Shown here: positions 20,107 to 32,535 of the stretch, piece after piece
Numbering within the stretch: the stretch's first letter is position 1
How the letters are laid out: the number at the start of each line of letters is the position of its first letter
Assembly (NCBI GenBank): GCA_033398695.1
Contig: JAWKAU010000214.1
Span: 149,001 to 213,000 of the forward strand
Origin: Orobanche coerulescens
Lineage: Eukaryota > Streptophyta > Magnoliopsida > Lamiales > Orobanchaceae
Length of the DNA stretch: 64,000 nucleotides
Reading direction: 5' to 3'
The notes under the pieces: generated by a model
Database searches by the model: none
Told to the model about the DNA's origin: nothing
Seen by the model: only the letters and a program-made list of their open reading frames with translations
Position numbers and translations under genes: made by a program

Positions 20107-22437
20107 TGTAATACCGGTTGTAATTCATCATTATCATTCAGAATTTCATTCGGTGATTGTCACTCGGTGGATTTTCACTCAATTATAATCATTCATCAAT
20201 CATGTTCATTCACCGTGTTCACCGCTCGGAAAAACTTCGAGTTGTGTATCGTTATTGTTCATTGTTTCAACTTTCCTCATTTGAGTTCGACTTTGTTAGA
20301 TCACCATTAATTTTTGGTAACTCCAAAAATTCTAAATCTTGCAATATTATAGAGCATTGAGTTAGCTTTCCAATGGTTCAAACGGTGAGTCAATCGGAGT
20401 CCGACGAGAGAGTTATGGTCGCTTTAGCTCAACCGCTCATTGGCCGATCACGCCGAACGAACTCGGCCGTGTCGTCGACACGGCCCGTGCCGCACTCGTC
20501 CGGAAAGTGCCGAAGTGTTCGCCTCGTGACCCGACCGTGTTGTGCAGCACGGCCGAGTCGCACCCTTCCGGATAAGCGTAACCGATCGCCCGACGCGCCC
20601 GACCGTGTCGCCAGCACGGCCGAGTCATGCCGAAGTCATTGTCGGACGGGTCATCGCGGGAGGCCCTCCGCCGCGACCGTGTCGGCGGGACACGGTCGAG
20701 TCACTGTCGCCAACTGTCGGCCAGGTATGCGACACGACCGTGCCGATCGGCACGGCCGTGTCCGGCAGCGATCAACTCCCTATAAATTCATTTTTTCAGC
20801 ATTTCAGCCCATTTTTCTTCCTTTTCTTCACCTTCAACCGAGAGATAAGGCTTGAGGGAGGATTTTTCCTTCACAAATCATTTGGGTGTTTGATTTTTTT
20901 CATCTCCTTTCGATCGTGAAGCCCGGATAATCAATCTAACGCGTGTTCTTCGGATTATAGCACTTGGATCATCAAGAGGTAATTCCTTCAACACTTTGGA
21001 CTTCGATTTTGTGTTGAAATAGGATGTTTTGGACGTTATAATCATGATATATGAAGGGATATGTATATGATTATGAGTTTGTATAAGGATTCATTGGATT
21101 ATTGAGGGTTTATTCAAGAACACTTTGAATATCGAGTTGGAATTGGGAATTTTCGACTAATTGTTGTTATAATCACATTTTTGAATATTCATACCGGATT
21201 ATTGATCGTATTGGAGATGTTTTGTTGGTTTGAAACACTTCTTGGGGATTTTGATATTGGGATATCGAGGTTTGATTGTAAACAATCGGAGTTTGGATAC
21301 AACGTATTCGATATAATACCTCAATGGACTTAGTTTTATCGTATCGACGTTTTAAGTTCGTTATATTCGTGTTTAATTCGTATATTGATCGGATTGTCGG
21401 TAATTGTATTGAATTAAGGTTGTTCGTGCGACCGACACTTCATTTAGGACGTTGTTCGTGGACGGACATTCTTCATCGGTGTTGAGTAAGTTAATTCTTA
21501 CTCGGTTAAAAGGATATTCATACCTTTTGTTGTTGTTCATTCATAATCATAACTCATTCATAATTATAATCAAAACTTGTTGTTATCAATTAATCGTTTC
21601 AGTCATAAGGAACGACGGTTCCAATCTTTTCATTGAACTGTCATTTATTTCATTACCATTCCATCTCGGTGAGTCATTATTCATTTTCGATGTCACTTTT
21701 GTTATATTGTGGCATTCCGGGTCATACTGGCGTGCCGGTTGGTATGTGTAGGATTTTCATGTCGGGCACATTATAGTCGTGTGTTGGTTGGTGGCCTCAC
21801 ATTGGACTGTGCACTCGAGTCGATTGCTCGTGAGACTGATTAGGTACAAGACCACGCGTGTTTGATCGTTGGTGGCTTGTGCACGGACACATTTCCATCC
21901 CGGACGTAGTGTGGCGCCATTCCTTTGAGCCGTACTGATTAGTTGATTCATATAGCATGTTTGATTGCGTATGTTTCGACAGGATATTTCATAACTTCAG
22001 ATATAATCATGATTGTGTATTTTCAACTCTTGAGGATTGTTGTTCTTTGTAACTGACCCCGTTTGGGGATTTTGTTTTTCAGGTCATGGCAAGGCAAACG
22101 CACGGGAATAGCATGTTGATGTCGAGGAGTCCTAGTGATACTAGTAGGGGCCCCCGATCTTTCAGTTATTCATGTTATTGTCCTTTATTTTCCGCTGCAA
22201 ACTTTCATTTGAATACTCCGTTTCATTCAGTGTTGTGTATTTTATCTTCATATAAAATACACTAGTATTCGGTATTATCCTGGTGTGTTGTAACTAAACT
22301 CCTCATCGGAGTAATTATTGTTGTAATGTAGTTCGGTACTACATTTATCTTGTGTAATTCATTCATTTTCATTTGCCTGGTGGGTCCCAGTTGGGGATCT
22401 ACGGCACTGTAATATCCGCCTAGTTTGGGGTGTTACA
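20107..22437 (+). repeat. E1 3' LTR
   Basis: The copy is near-identical to the 5' LTR, with scattered 1-3-base differences concentrated in the GC-rich block. It ends GTGTTACA directly before the GGAAC target duplication. The TATA box is at 20781-20786 and the stem-loop at 22235-22262. Confidence 0.95.
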
Positions 22438-25400
22438 GGAACTCTGTGAAATTCGGGTTTATTGATTAGATTCGAGCCTTTTGTACTCAGAATTGGCTAT
22501 AAGAGCTCCGATTAATCTTTTACTTCTTGATTAAGTCTTGTTGTAGCAAGTATTGGATATAATAGCTCCGATTAAATCGTGCTAATATGACATAAGACCA
22601 TGTTACATGCATTCGAGTCGGAACTCTGTGAAAACTCGGGTTTATTGATCGATTCGAGCCTTTTGTATTCGTAATCGATATAAGAGCTCGATTAATCTTT
22701 TCTTTCTTGATGAAGTCTTGTTGTAGCAAGGTTTCACTATTATAGCTCCTATTAAGCCTTTACTTACTGATTACATCCTGTTAATAGGAGACAAGACCAC
22801 GTTATATGCATTCGAGTCAGAATTCTATGAAAACTCGAGTTTATTAATTAGATTCGAGCCTTTTGTACTCATAATTATTTATAAGATCTCCAATTTATCT
22901 TTTACTTATTGATTAAGTCTTGTTGTAGCAATTATCGATATAATAGCTCCGATTATGTCTTGTTAGTAGGACATAAGATCATGTTACATGCATTCGAGTC
23001 GGAACTCTATGAAACTCGGGTTTATTGATGAGATTCGAGCCTTTTGTACTCAGAATTGGCTATAAGAGCTCCGATTAATCTTTTACTTCTTGATTAAGTC
23101 TTGTTGTAGCATGTATCGATATAATTGCTCGACTAAATCTTGCTAATATGACATAAGACCATGTTACATGCATTGGAGTCGGAACTCGTGAAAACTCGGG
23201 TTTATTGATTAGATTCGAGCCTTTTGTACTCGTAATTAGCTATAAGAGCTCTCATTAATATTTTCTTTCCGATTAAGTCTTGTTGTAGCAAGGATTCACT
23301 ATTATAGCTCCGATTAAGCCTTTACTTCTTGATTACATCATGTTAATAGGAGATAAGACCACGTTACATGCATTCGAGTCGGAACTCTATGAAAACTCGA
23401 GTTTATTGATTAGATTCGAGCATTTTGTACTCAGAATTGTTTATAAGAGCTCCGATTAATATTTTACTTCTTGATTAAGTCTTGTTGTAGCAAATATTGG
23501 ATATAATAGCTCCGATTACGCCTTTACTTCTTGAGTACATCCTGTTAATAGGAGATAAGACCACGTTACATGCATTCGAGTCGGAACTCTATGAAAACTC
23601 GAGTTTATTGATTAGATTCGAGCCTTTTGTACTCAGAATTATTTATAAGAGCTCCGATTAATCTCTTACTTCTTAATTAAGTCTTGTTGTAGCAAGTATT
23701 GGATATAATAGCTCCGATTAATCCTTTGCTTCTTGATTGCATCCTGTTAATAGGAGATAAGACCACGTTACATGCATTCGAGTCGGAACTCTGTGAAAAC
23801 TCGAGTTTATTAATTAGATTCAAGCCTTTTGTACTCATAATTGTTTATAAGAGCTCCGATTTATCTTTTACTTCTTGATTAAGTCTTGTTGTAGCAAGTA
23901 TTGGATATAATAGCTCCGATTAAGTCTTGTTAATAGGACATAAGATCATGTTACATGCATTCGAGTCGGAACTCTGTGAAATTCGAGTTTATTGATTAGA
24001 TTCGAGCCTTTTGTACTCAGAATTGGCTATAAGAGCTCCGATTAATCTTTTACTTCTTGATTAAGTCTTGTTGTGGCAAGTATTGGATATAATAGCTCCG
24101 ATTAAATCTTGCTAATATGACATAAGACCATGTTACATGCATTCGAGTCGGAACTCTGTGAAAACTCGAGTTTATTGATTATATTCAAGCCTTTTGTACT
24201 CAGAATTGGCTATAAGAGCTCTGATTAAACTTTTCTTTCTTGATTAATTCTTGTTGTAGCAAGGATTCACTATAATAGCTCCGATTAAGCCTTTACTTCT
24301 TGATTACACCCTGTTAATAGGAGATAAGACCACGTTACATGCATTCGAGTCGGAACTCTACGAAAACTCGAGTTTATTGATTAGATTCGAGCCTTTTGTA
24401 CTCATAATTATTTATAAGAGCTCTGATTTATATTTTACTTCTTGATTAAGTCTTGTTGTAGCAAGTATTGGATATAATCGCTCCGATTAAGTCTTGTTAA
24501 TAGGACATAAGATCATGTTACATGCATTCGAGTCGGAACTCTGTGAAATTCGGGTTTATTGATTAGATTCGAGCCTTTTGTACTCAGAATTGGCTATAAG
24601 AGCTCCGATTAATCTTTTACTTCTTGATTAAGTCTTGTTGTAGCAAGTATTGGATATAATAGCTCCGATTAAATCTTGCTAATATGACATAAGACCATGT
24701 TACATGCATTCGAGTCGGAACTCTGTGAAAACTCGAGTTTATTGATTGGATTCGAGCCTTTTGTATTCAGAATTGGCTATAAGAGCTCTGATTAATCTTT
24801 TCTTTCTTGATTAAGTCTTGTTGTAGCAAGGATTCACTATTATAGCTCCGATTAAGCCTTTACTTACTGATTACATCCTGTTAATAGGAGACAAGACCAC
24901 GTTATATGCATTCGAGTCAGAATTCTATGAAAACTCGAGTTTATTAATTAGATTCGAGCCTTTTGTACTCATAATTATTTATAAGAGCTCCAATTTATCT
25001 TTTACTTCTTGATTAAGTCTTGTTGTAGCAATTATTGGATATAATAGCTCCGATTATGTCTTGTTAGTATGACATAAGATCATGTTACATGAATTCGAGT
25101 CGGAACTCTATGAAACACGGGTTTATTGATGAGATTCGAGCCTTTTGTACTCAGAATTGGCTATAAGAGCTCCGATTAATCTTTTACTTCTTGATTAAGT
25201 CTTGTTGTAGCATGTATTGGATATAATTGCTCTTACTAAATCTTGCTAATATGACATAAGACCATGTTACATGCATTGGAGTCGGAACTCTGTGAAAACT
25301 CGGGTTTATTGATTAGATTCGAGCCTTTTGTACTCAGAATTAGCTATAAGAGCTCTGATTAATATTTTCTTTCTTGATTAAGTCTTGTTGTAGCAAGGAT

Positions 25401-28304
25401 TCACTATTATAGCTCCGATTAAGCCTTTACTTCTTGATTACATCATGTTAATAGGAGATAAGACCACGTTACATGCATTCGAGTCTGAACTCTATGAAAA
25501 CTCGAGTTTATTGATTAGATTCGAGCATTTTGTACTCAGAATTGTTTATAAGAGCTCCGATTAATATTTTACTTCTTGATTAAGTCTTGTTGTAGCAAAT
25601 ATTGGATATAATAGCTCCGATTACGCCTTTACTTCTTGAGTACATCCTGTTAATAGGAGATAAGACCACGTTACATGCATTCGAGTCGGAACTCTATGAA
25701 AACTCCAGTTTATTGATTAGATTCGAGCCTTTTGTACTCAGAATTATTTATAAGAGCTCCGATTAATCTCTTACTTCTTGATTAAGTCTTGTTGTAGCAA
25801 GTATTGGATATAATAGCTCCGATTAATCCTTTACTTCTTGATTGCATCCTGTTAATAGGAGATAAGACCACGTTACATGCATTCGAGTCGGAACTCTGTG
25901 AAAACTCGAGTTTATTAATTAGATTCGAGCCTTTTGTACTCATAATTGTTTATAAGAGCTCCGATTTATCTTTTACTTCTTGATTAAGTCTTGTTGTAGC
26001 AAGTATTGGATATAATAGCTCCGATTAAGTCTTGTTAATAGGACATAAGATCATGTTACATGCATTCGAGTCGGAACTCTGTGAAATTCGAGTTTATTGA
26101 TTAGATTCGAGCCTTTTGTACTCAGAATTGGCTATAAGAGCTCCGATTTATCTTTTACTTCTTGATTAAGTCTTGTTGTAGCAAGTATTAGATATAATAG
26201 CTCCGATTAAATCGTGCTAATATGACATAAGACCATGTTACATGCATTCGAGTCGGAGCTCTGTTAAAACTCGGGTTTATTGATTAGATTCGAGCCTTTT
26301 GTACTCAGAATTGGCTATAAGAGCTCTGATTAATCTTTTCTTTCTTGATTAAGTCTTGTTGTAGCAAGGATTCACTATTATAGCTCCGATTAAGCCTTTA
26401 CTTATTGATTACATCCTGTTAATAGGAGACAAGACCATGTTACATGCATTCGAGTCAGAATTCTATGAAAACTCGAGTTTATTAATTAGATTCGAGCCTT
26501 TTGTACTCAGAATTATTTATAAGAGCTCCAATTTATCTTTTACTTTTTGATTAAGTCTTGTTGTAGAAATTATTGGATATAATAGCTCCGATTAAGTCTT
26601 GTTAGTAGGACATAAGATCATGTTACATGCATTCGAGTCGGAACTCTATGAAACTCGGGTTTATTGATTAGATTCGAGCCTTTTGTGCTCAGAATTGGCT
26701 ATAAGAGCTCCGATTAATCTTTTACTTCTTGATTAAGTCTTGTTGTAGCAAATATTGGATATAATAGCTCCGATTAAATCTTGCTAATCTGACATAAGAC
26801 CATGTTACATGCATTCGAGTCGGAACTCTGTGAAAACTCGAGTTTATTGATTATATTCAAGCCTTTTGTACTCAGAATTGGCTATAAGAGCTCTGATTAA
26901 ACTTTTCTTTCTTGATTAAGTCTTGTTGTAGCAAGGATTCACTATAATAGCTCCGATTAAGCCTTTACTTCTTGATTACACCCTGTTAATAGGAGATAAG
27001 ACCACGTTACATGCATTCGAGTCGGAACTCTACGAAAACTCGAGTTTATTGATTAGATTCGAGCCTTTTGTACTCATAATTATTTATAAGAGCTCCGATT
27101 TATCTTGTACTTCTTGATTAAGTCTTGTTGTAGCAAGTATTGGATATAATAGCTCCGATTAAGTCTTGTTAATAGGATATAAGATCATGTTACATGCATT
27201 CGAGTCGGAACTCTGTGAAATTTGGGTTTATTGATTAGATTCGAGCCTTTTGTACTCAGAATTGGCTATAAGAGCTCCGATTAATCTTTTACTTCTTGAT
27301 TAAGTCTTGTTGTAGCAAGTATTGGATATAATAGATCCGATTAAATCTTGCTAATATGACATAAGACCATGTTACATGCATTCGAGTCGGAACTCTGTGA
27401 AAACTCGGGTTTATTGATTAGATTCGAGCCTTTTGTATTCAGAATTGGCTATAAGAGCTCTGATTAATCTTTTCTTTCTTGATTAAGTCTTGTTGTAGCA
27501 AGGATTCACTATTATAGCTCCGATTAAGCCTTTACTTACTGATTACATCCTGTTAATAGGAGACAAGACCACGTTATATGCATTCGAGTCAGAATTCTAT
27601 GAAAACTCGAGTTTATTAATTAGATTCGAGCCTTTTATACTCAGAATTATTTATAAGAGCTCCAATTTATCTTTTACTTCTTGATTAAGTCTTGTTGTAG
27701 CAATTATTGGATATAATAGCTCCGATTAAGTCTTGTTAGTAGGACATAAGATCATGTTACATGCATTCGAGTCGGAACTCTATGAAACTCGGGTTTATTG
27801 ATGAGATTCGAGCCTTTTGTACTCAGAATTGGCTATAAGAGCTCCGATTAATCTTTTACTTCTTGATTAAGTCTTGTTGTAGCATGTATTGGATATAATT
27901 GCTCTGAATAAATCTTGCTAATATGACATAAGACCATGTTACATGCATTGGAGTCGGAACTCTGTGAAAACTCGGGTTTATTGATTAGATTCGAGCCTTT
28001 TGTACTCAGAATTAGCTATAAGAGCTCTGATTAATATTTTCTTTCTTGATTAAGTCTTGTTGTAGCAAGGATTCACTATTATAGCTCCGATTAAGCCTTT
28101 ACTTCTTGATTACATCATGTTAATAGGAGATAAGACCACGTTACATGCATTCGAGTCGGAACTCTATGAAAACTCGAGTTTATTGATTAGATTCGAGCAT
28201 TTTGTACTCAGAATTGTTTATAAGAGCTCCGATTAATATTTTACTTCTTGATTAAGTCTTGTTGTAGCAAATATTGGATATAATAGCTCCGATTACGCCT
28301 TTAC
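22438..28304 (+). repeat. Satellite array, block 2
   Basis: The block continues the monomer cut by E1. Monomer starts include 22593, 22792, 22974, 23154, 23354, 23556, 23758, 23941, 24123, 24325, 24508, 24690 and 24892. A complete 14-monomer unit runs 24123-26794, again exactly 2,672 bp. The next unit begins at 26795 and is cut by E2 inside an A' monomer at 28304. The unit that E1 interrupted is an 11-monomer variant lacking the last ABC. From 22593 to about 23290 the monomers are 1-3 bp short and carry unusual CG-creating changes. Confidence 0.97.
28300..28304 (+). repeat. Target-site duplication of E2, left copy (TTTAC)
   Basis: TTTAC precedes the E2 5' LTR and is repeated at 46916-46920. 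Joining the flanks restores gcctttacttcttgag of an A' satellite monomer. Confidence 0.95.
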
Positions 28305-30745
28305 TGTAATACCCAGTTGTAATTCAGTAATTATCACTCAGTAATTATCATTCAGTATTTATCACTCAGTAATTTCATTCATTGTTGATCATTTGTCTCT
28401 CAGATTCAGTCATGGTATTCATCATTCAGAGTAATTGTACCGGGTATCGATCGTCATTCATCATTAATCTGATTGGAGTTTCGTGCCGTGTTTATCATCA
28501 TTGTCATTTTCGTTGCAAGCTGTGCTTGAGGAGTAGCGCACGCTACATACTCCTTTTAGCGTACGCTAATTGGGTATAGGTAGCGCACGCTACCGCTCAG
28601 CTTTAGCGCACGCTAAGGCTACCTTGGCCGCATCCGTAAGGTACTGGACTGCAGTGAGAATAATTGTAGCGCACGCTACGAGTGGTAAGTAGCGCGCTAA
28701 CGGTCGTAGTAGCGCACGCTATGTGTGTGAGTAAGCGCGCTAAGGCGGATCGAGTTGAGTCGGTGGCTCGGATCGCACTGGTTTATTCATAGCGCACGAT
28801 AGGCTTTGTTGTTAGCGTCGCAACCGATATGTTAGCGCACGCTAAGTAATGGTTGTAGCGCACGCTATCGAGGTTAGATCGGAGGCGGATGTTTTTCTCG
28901 ACTCCGATCGACGTCAAATATTTCGCTAGCGCACGCTAACAATGGATATTAGCGCACGCTAGTAGTATGGCCGTAGCGCACGCTACAAATAGGTACGTAG
29001 CGCGCTACCGTGTTCGGACAATGGGTACTGGACTACCCAATTACTCGTTAGCGCACGCTATGCACAAGAGCTAGCGCACGCTAACCTCGACCGAGTATAA
29101 ATTGGGACGCTTTAGTCGAGTTCGTCATTTTTCATCTCATTTCATTCCTTCGGTATTTTTGGGCGATTAGAGCGATCCAGAGGATTCTTCGAGGTGTAAT
29201 CATCAATCATCATCTTCAAGTCTTTGAGTTGAATTTATCATCACTTCATCATCTCCAAACGTCAATCAAAGGTATTAATCTCTTGGATCTAGAATTTCGG
29301 ATTTTTGGGTTTTCCTTCCGATTTCTTCGTGTAAGCTTGGATTATCATTGGGATATGTTAAGTTATGGATTATCTACTTGGATTAATATATTCCTACGGA
29401 TTTAATGGTTATTTTCGGAATTGTTTTCAAGAACCCTTGGGGTTGACTTCGGTTAATTGGGGATTTTTCCGATTGATGTCGTTATAATCATGATTTATGG
29501 ATTCCTAATGGATTATTGATATCATTGAAGTGTTTTGTTAGTTCGAAATACTCATTTTAGTGTTGGTTTTGACATATTCGGGATTGGATATTTTCGAAGT
29601 CGTGTGGTTGGTTACGTATTCGTTAGAATGCCCCAATGAGTTCGATTATCGTTGTTTCGACCTTTGGGTTAGTCGTGTTTTGTTGTTTGATGCGTGTATT
29701 GAACGATTGTTGGTAATTATTGTTATTCAAGGTTGTTCGAGCGATCGGTATCTTGGTTAGGACGTTGTTCGTGGACGGACATTCTTCATCGGTATTGAGT
29801 AAGTTAAATCTTACTCGGTTAAAAGGATACTCATTCCTTTTGTTGTTGATTGCTCATAATCATAATTCATTCATCATAACATTAATCATTTTGAGACTTG
29901 TAAGTGTCGAATAATCATTTCATTCACGAGGAGCAGCGGTTCCAAATCTTTTCATTGGTTTATCAATCACGTCACTATTACTTTCATATCGGTGAGTCAT
30001 CTTGGCCTTGTCTAATTATTATTCATTGGTTTTCATCATGGTCATTCTCGTTCATGTGACCTTAGGGTTCATATTGCGTGGCGGGTGTGGTCATGTGGAA
30101 TTTTTAGTCGGGCACATGATGGTCATGTATTGGGTTCACCGATACATCGGACCGTGCACACGGTAACGCTTACCTCGTGAGACTAATTAGGTACAAGGAC
30201 GGGTGTGTCCGGACATTCGTCTTGTACACTGCACGTGACATTACGGGCGTACTATGATGCTCCTCTTGACGTAATTCATAATTAAGAATATTTCATAACT
30301 TCGTTAATTCATGATTGTGTAATTTCAACTCTTGAGGATTGTTGTTACGTATGGCGGCCGTTGGGGGATTTTGTTTTCAGGTCACGGCAAGGCAAAGGTA
30401 CGGGAAGAGCATGTTGACGGCGACGAGTCCCAGTGATACTAGTAGGGGGCCCCAGTCTGCTCAGTCATTTATTCAGTCATTTGTGTTTCCTTTATTTATT
30501 CCGCTGCAGACATTCCGTTTGAATGCTCATTTCATTCAGTGTTGTGTATTTTATCGTCATATAAAATACACATGTATTCTATTTTATCCTGGGTGTGTTG
30601 TATAAAACTCCTCGTCGGAGTAATTGATGTTGTAATGTGGTTCGGTACTACATTTACCTGTGTAATTCATTCATTTTCATTCGCCTGGTGGGTCCCAGTC
30701 GGGGGTCCACGGCACTGTAATATCCGCCTAGTTTGGGGTGTTACA
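28305..30745 (+). repeat. E2 5' LTR
   Basis: It begins TGTAATACCCAGTTG and ends GGTGTTACA. The palindrome array (28533-29084) lies just before the TATA box (tataaatt, 29096-29103). A stem-loop lies at 30544-30571. This copy differs from the 3' LTR mainly by small changes at CAG/CTG sites, for example tggctgcagtcc in the 3' copy against tggccgcatcc here. Confidence 0.95.
28533..29084 (+). promoter_or_regulatory. Palindrome array TAGCGCACGCTA in the E2 5' LTR, about 18 copies
   Basis: The 12-base near-palindrome TAGCGCACGCTA and its forms TAGCGTACGCTA and TAGCGCGC(GC)TA recur about 18 times in 550 bp, at uneven spacing. The bases outside the core usually pair too: many copies read gtagcgcacgctac, ttagcgcacgctaa or ctagcgcacgctag. 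The spacer sequences are unrelated to each other. The last copy ends 11 bases before the TATA box, so a promoter or chromatin role is likely but inferred. Confidence 0.93.
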
Positions 30746-30749
30746 GAGT

Positions 30750-30761
30750 TGGTATCGGAGC
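30750..30761 (+). other. E2 primer-binding site
   Basis: TGGTATCGGAGC lies four bases after the LTR, identical to the site in E1 and E5. Confidence 0.9.
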
Positions 30762-31215
30762 GTGGTTTTGAATACTACCCTCCAAGTCATGTCTCATTTG
30801 AAATCATCGTCATCGGACTAGTATCATTGGACTTTCGCGTCACGTGTGACCTGTGCAAATGCCGAGCCAATCACACCAAGAACTGTAAGATTTCTAATGC
30901 CATGGTATAATTTCTGGCATTAATCATTCATTCATAATTCATCAGTTAACAATCCTCAATCATCATTGTCATTTTGACCGGGACGGTCAGTTAACTCATT
31001 AATCACCAATTCATTTCATTGTTGATTGTTGATCGTGAAGATCGGATCATTAATCTTGTTAACTCATCCAAGATAATCATTTGATAACTTCATCGAGATA
31101 ATCATGTCACGTCAATCAATCATTCATGTAATCGGCTGTATTTGAGCGCGTATGCTCATTTTCATCATTTCATAATATAATCATAATGTGATACTCATGC
31201 GAGATGTATAATCAT
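30762..31215 (+). other. E2 untranslated leader
   Basis: Conserved leader followed by AT-rich sequence with attcatt words. No gene is seen. Confidence 0.7.
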
Positions 31216-32535
31216 CATATGACTTTCCACTTGATATGGAAAGGGCTCGCAGAGGCGTGGAGGACGAGGCCGTGGAGCGGGCCGAATCCGAGAACTCGTG
31301 CGAATACCGTGCAAATGCCAGAATAATGCTAATTCGGCGGCAGACGCCACTCATTCACCAGGACGCGATCATTCATTATCGGAGTCGTACCGGGACACGG
31401 CTCGGTCGGAGGGTGTCGGGTTGATCCACTCGCATTTATGCAGGCATGATGGCCCAAATGACTCGAGATGGCTCGGTTGATGGAGACGATGCATAACTCC
31501 GTCAATCGGGAATCAGCGAGCTCCTCGCCGCCACCTCGAGGCAAGAGAGGAATGTGAGTAACATCATCGGCGATATCTCTCGCGGAAGGCCACCTACTTT
31601 TGAGGGCTCGTGCAGCCGCAGATATCATTCATTGGCTCGAGCATTTCGAGAAGGTTTGTTTGCTATGGTAGAGTGTCCCGAGGGACACAAAGTTTGTTGC
31701 GGCTTACTACCTTGGTAAGAGCGCACATTCTTGGTGGTTGTCGTTGAAGCCCACCGAAGGATCTTGTACTTGGGATCGATTCAAGACTCTCATGATGGAG
31801 AGGTACTATCCGGCCCCACTCGGGAGGCCAAGTCATCGGAATTGCTCACCCCGACCCTCGTGACGAGGATGTTCTCGCCATTGCCGAGAAATTTCGTGAA
31901 CTTCTTCCGTTCGCCTCATCTATCATTCACTCGAAGCGGACAAGATCAAGTATTTTCAAGAGGTGAAACCCGTATGAGACTTGATTACTTAATCATAATT
32001 GCACCACGTTGGCGAGTTCATTGAGAAGGCTCTCACTTATGAGCTTCGCTAAGGAAATTGCTAAGCGGCAACCTTCGTCTGCTAGCAAGAAATCGAAGAA
32101 TCGTAATCGATCAAGGCGGTCGACAACCTTCAAGAAACCCCGTGCGGGCTCTGCTTTTCGAGCGACCTTCGGTGTCGTCTAAACCGCGGAATCTCGGTCT
32201 CGAGCGGCGATTCGGCCATCACTGTTATAATCTGCGGGAACTTGGTCACCTCGGTACCAAGTGTCCGGCGTACTATCACATGTCATAATTGTGGAATTGC
32301 TGGGCATAAGGCCCGTTTTTGCCGTAGGGACTCCAAACCTACTCAGACGTCATCTCAGGCCCCTAAGCAGTCAGCCGTGCAGAATCAGGCCACTCAATCA
32401 GCGTCGTTTAAAACGACGGGAGCGACAAAAGGTGGAGCTTTTAGCCAGCAGACGGGAGCGTCCGGTGCCGCGACTAGCAAGCCCCGGATTTATGAGATGA
32501 AGAAGACCGATGATCCAGAGGCCCGAATGATCTGA
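31216..32535 (+). pseudogene. gag: E2 gag remnant, many frameshifts
   Basis: The region lines up with E5 gag from the Met-Glu-Arg start near 31235 to the KKTDDPEARM end. The readable parts include the Arg/Gly-rich start, the PPTFEG segment (about 31590), the SAHSWWLSLKPT-like core (about 31720-31760) and the ERYYPAPL segment (about 31799). The N-terminal zinc knuckle near 32230-32275 is broken, and the second, CHNCGIAGHKARFC (about 32278-32319), is intact. A TGA at 32533-32535 separates it from pol where the other copies seem to have read through. The indels cluster at CAG and CTG sites, so some may be errors in the sequence. Confidence 0.88.

Larger units (their letters stand above)
13130..22437 (+). 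mobile_element. E1: complete but decayed Ty3/gypsy chromovirus in satellite
   Basis: The 9,308-bp element has LTRs of 2,323 and 2,331 bp, a primer-binding site, gag and pol remnants, a polypurine tract and 5-bp target duplications. Its pol fragments match those of E2 and E5. The internal region is only 4,654 bp because the gag core and the start of RNase H are deleted, although it has gained a 56-bp repeat array. Its LTR is clearly diverged from the E2/E4 type in the upstream half. It can no longer encode its own movement. Confidence 0.95.

Noticed and set aside
28382..28579. 65-aa ORF repeated at 36001-36198 and similar at 51457
   Set aside because: It is part of the LTR and recurs because the LTRs are related; it runs into the palindrome array and has no domain.
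28533..29084. CRISPR-like array of short repeats and unique spacers
   Set aside because: Repeats are only 12-14 bases, spacing is irregular, the block is duplicated in both LTRs of plant retroelements and no cas genes exist.
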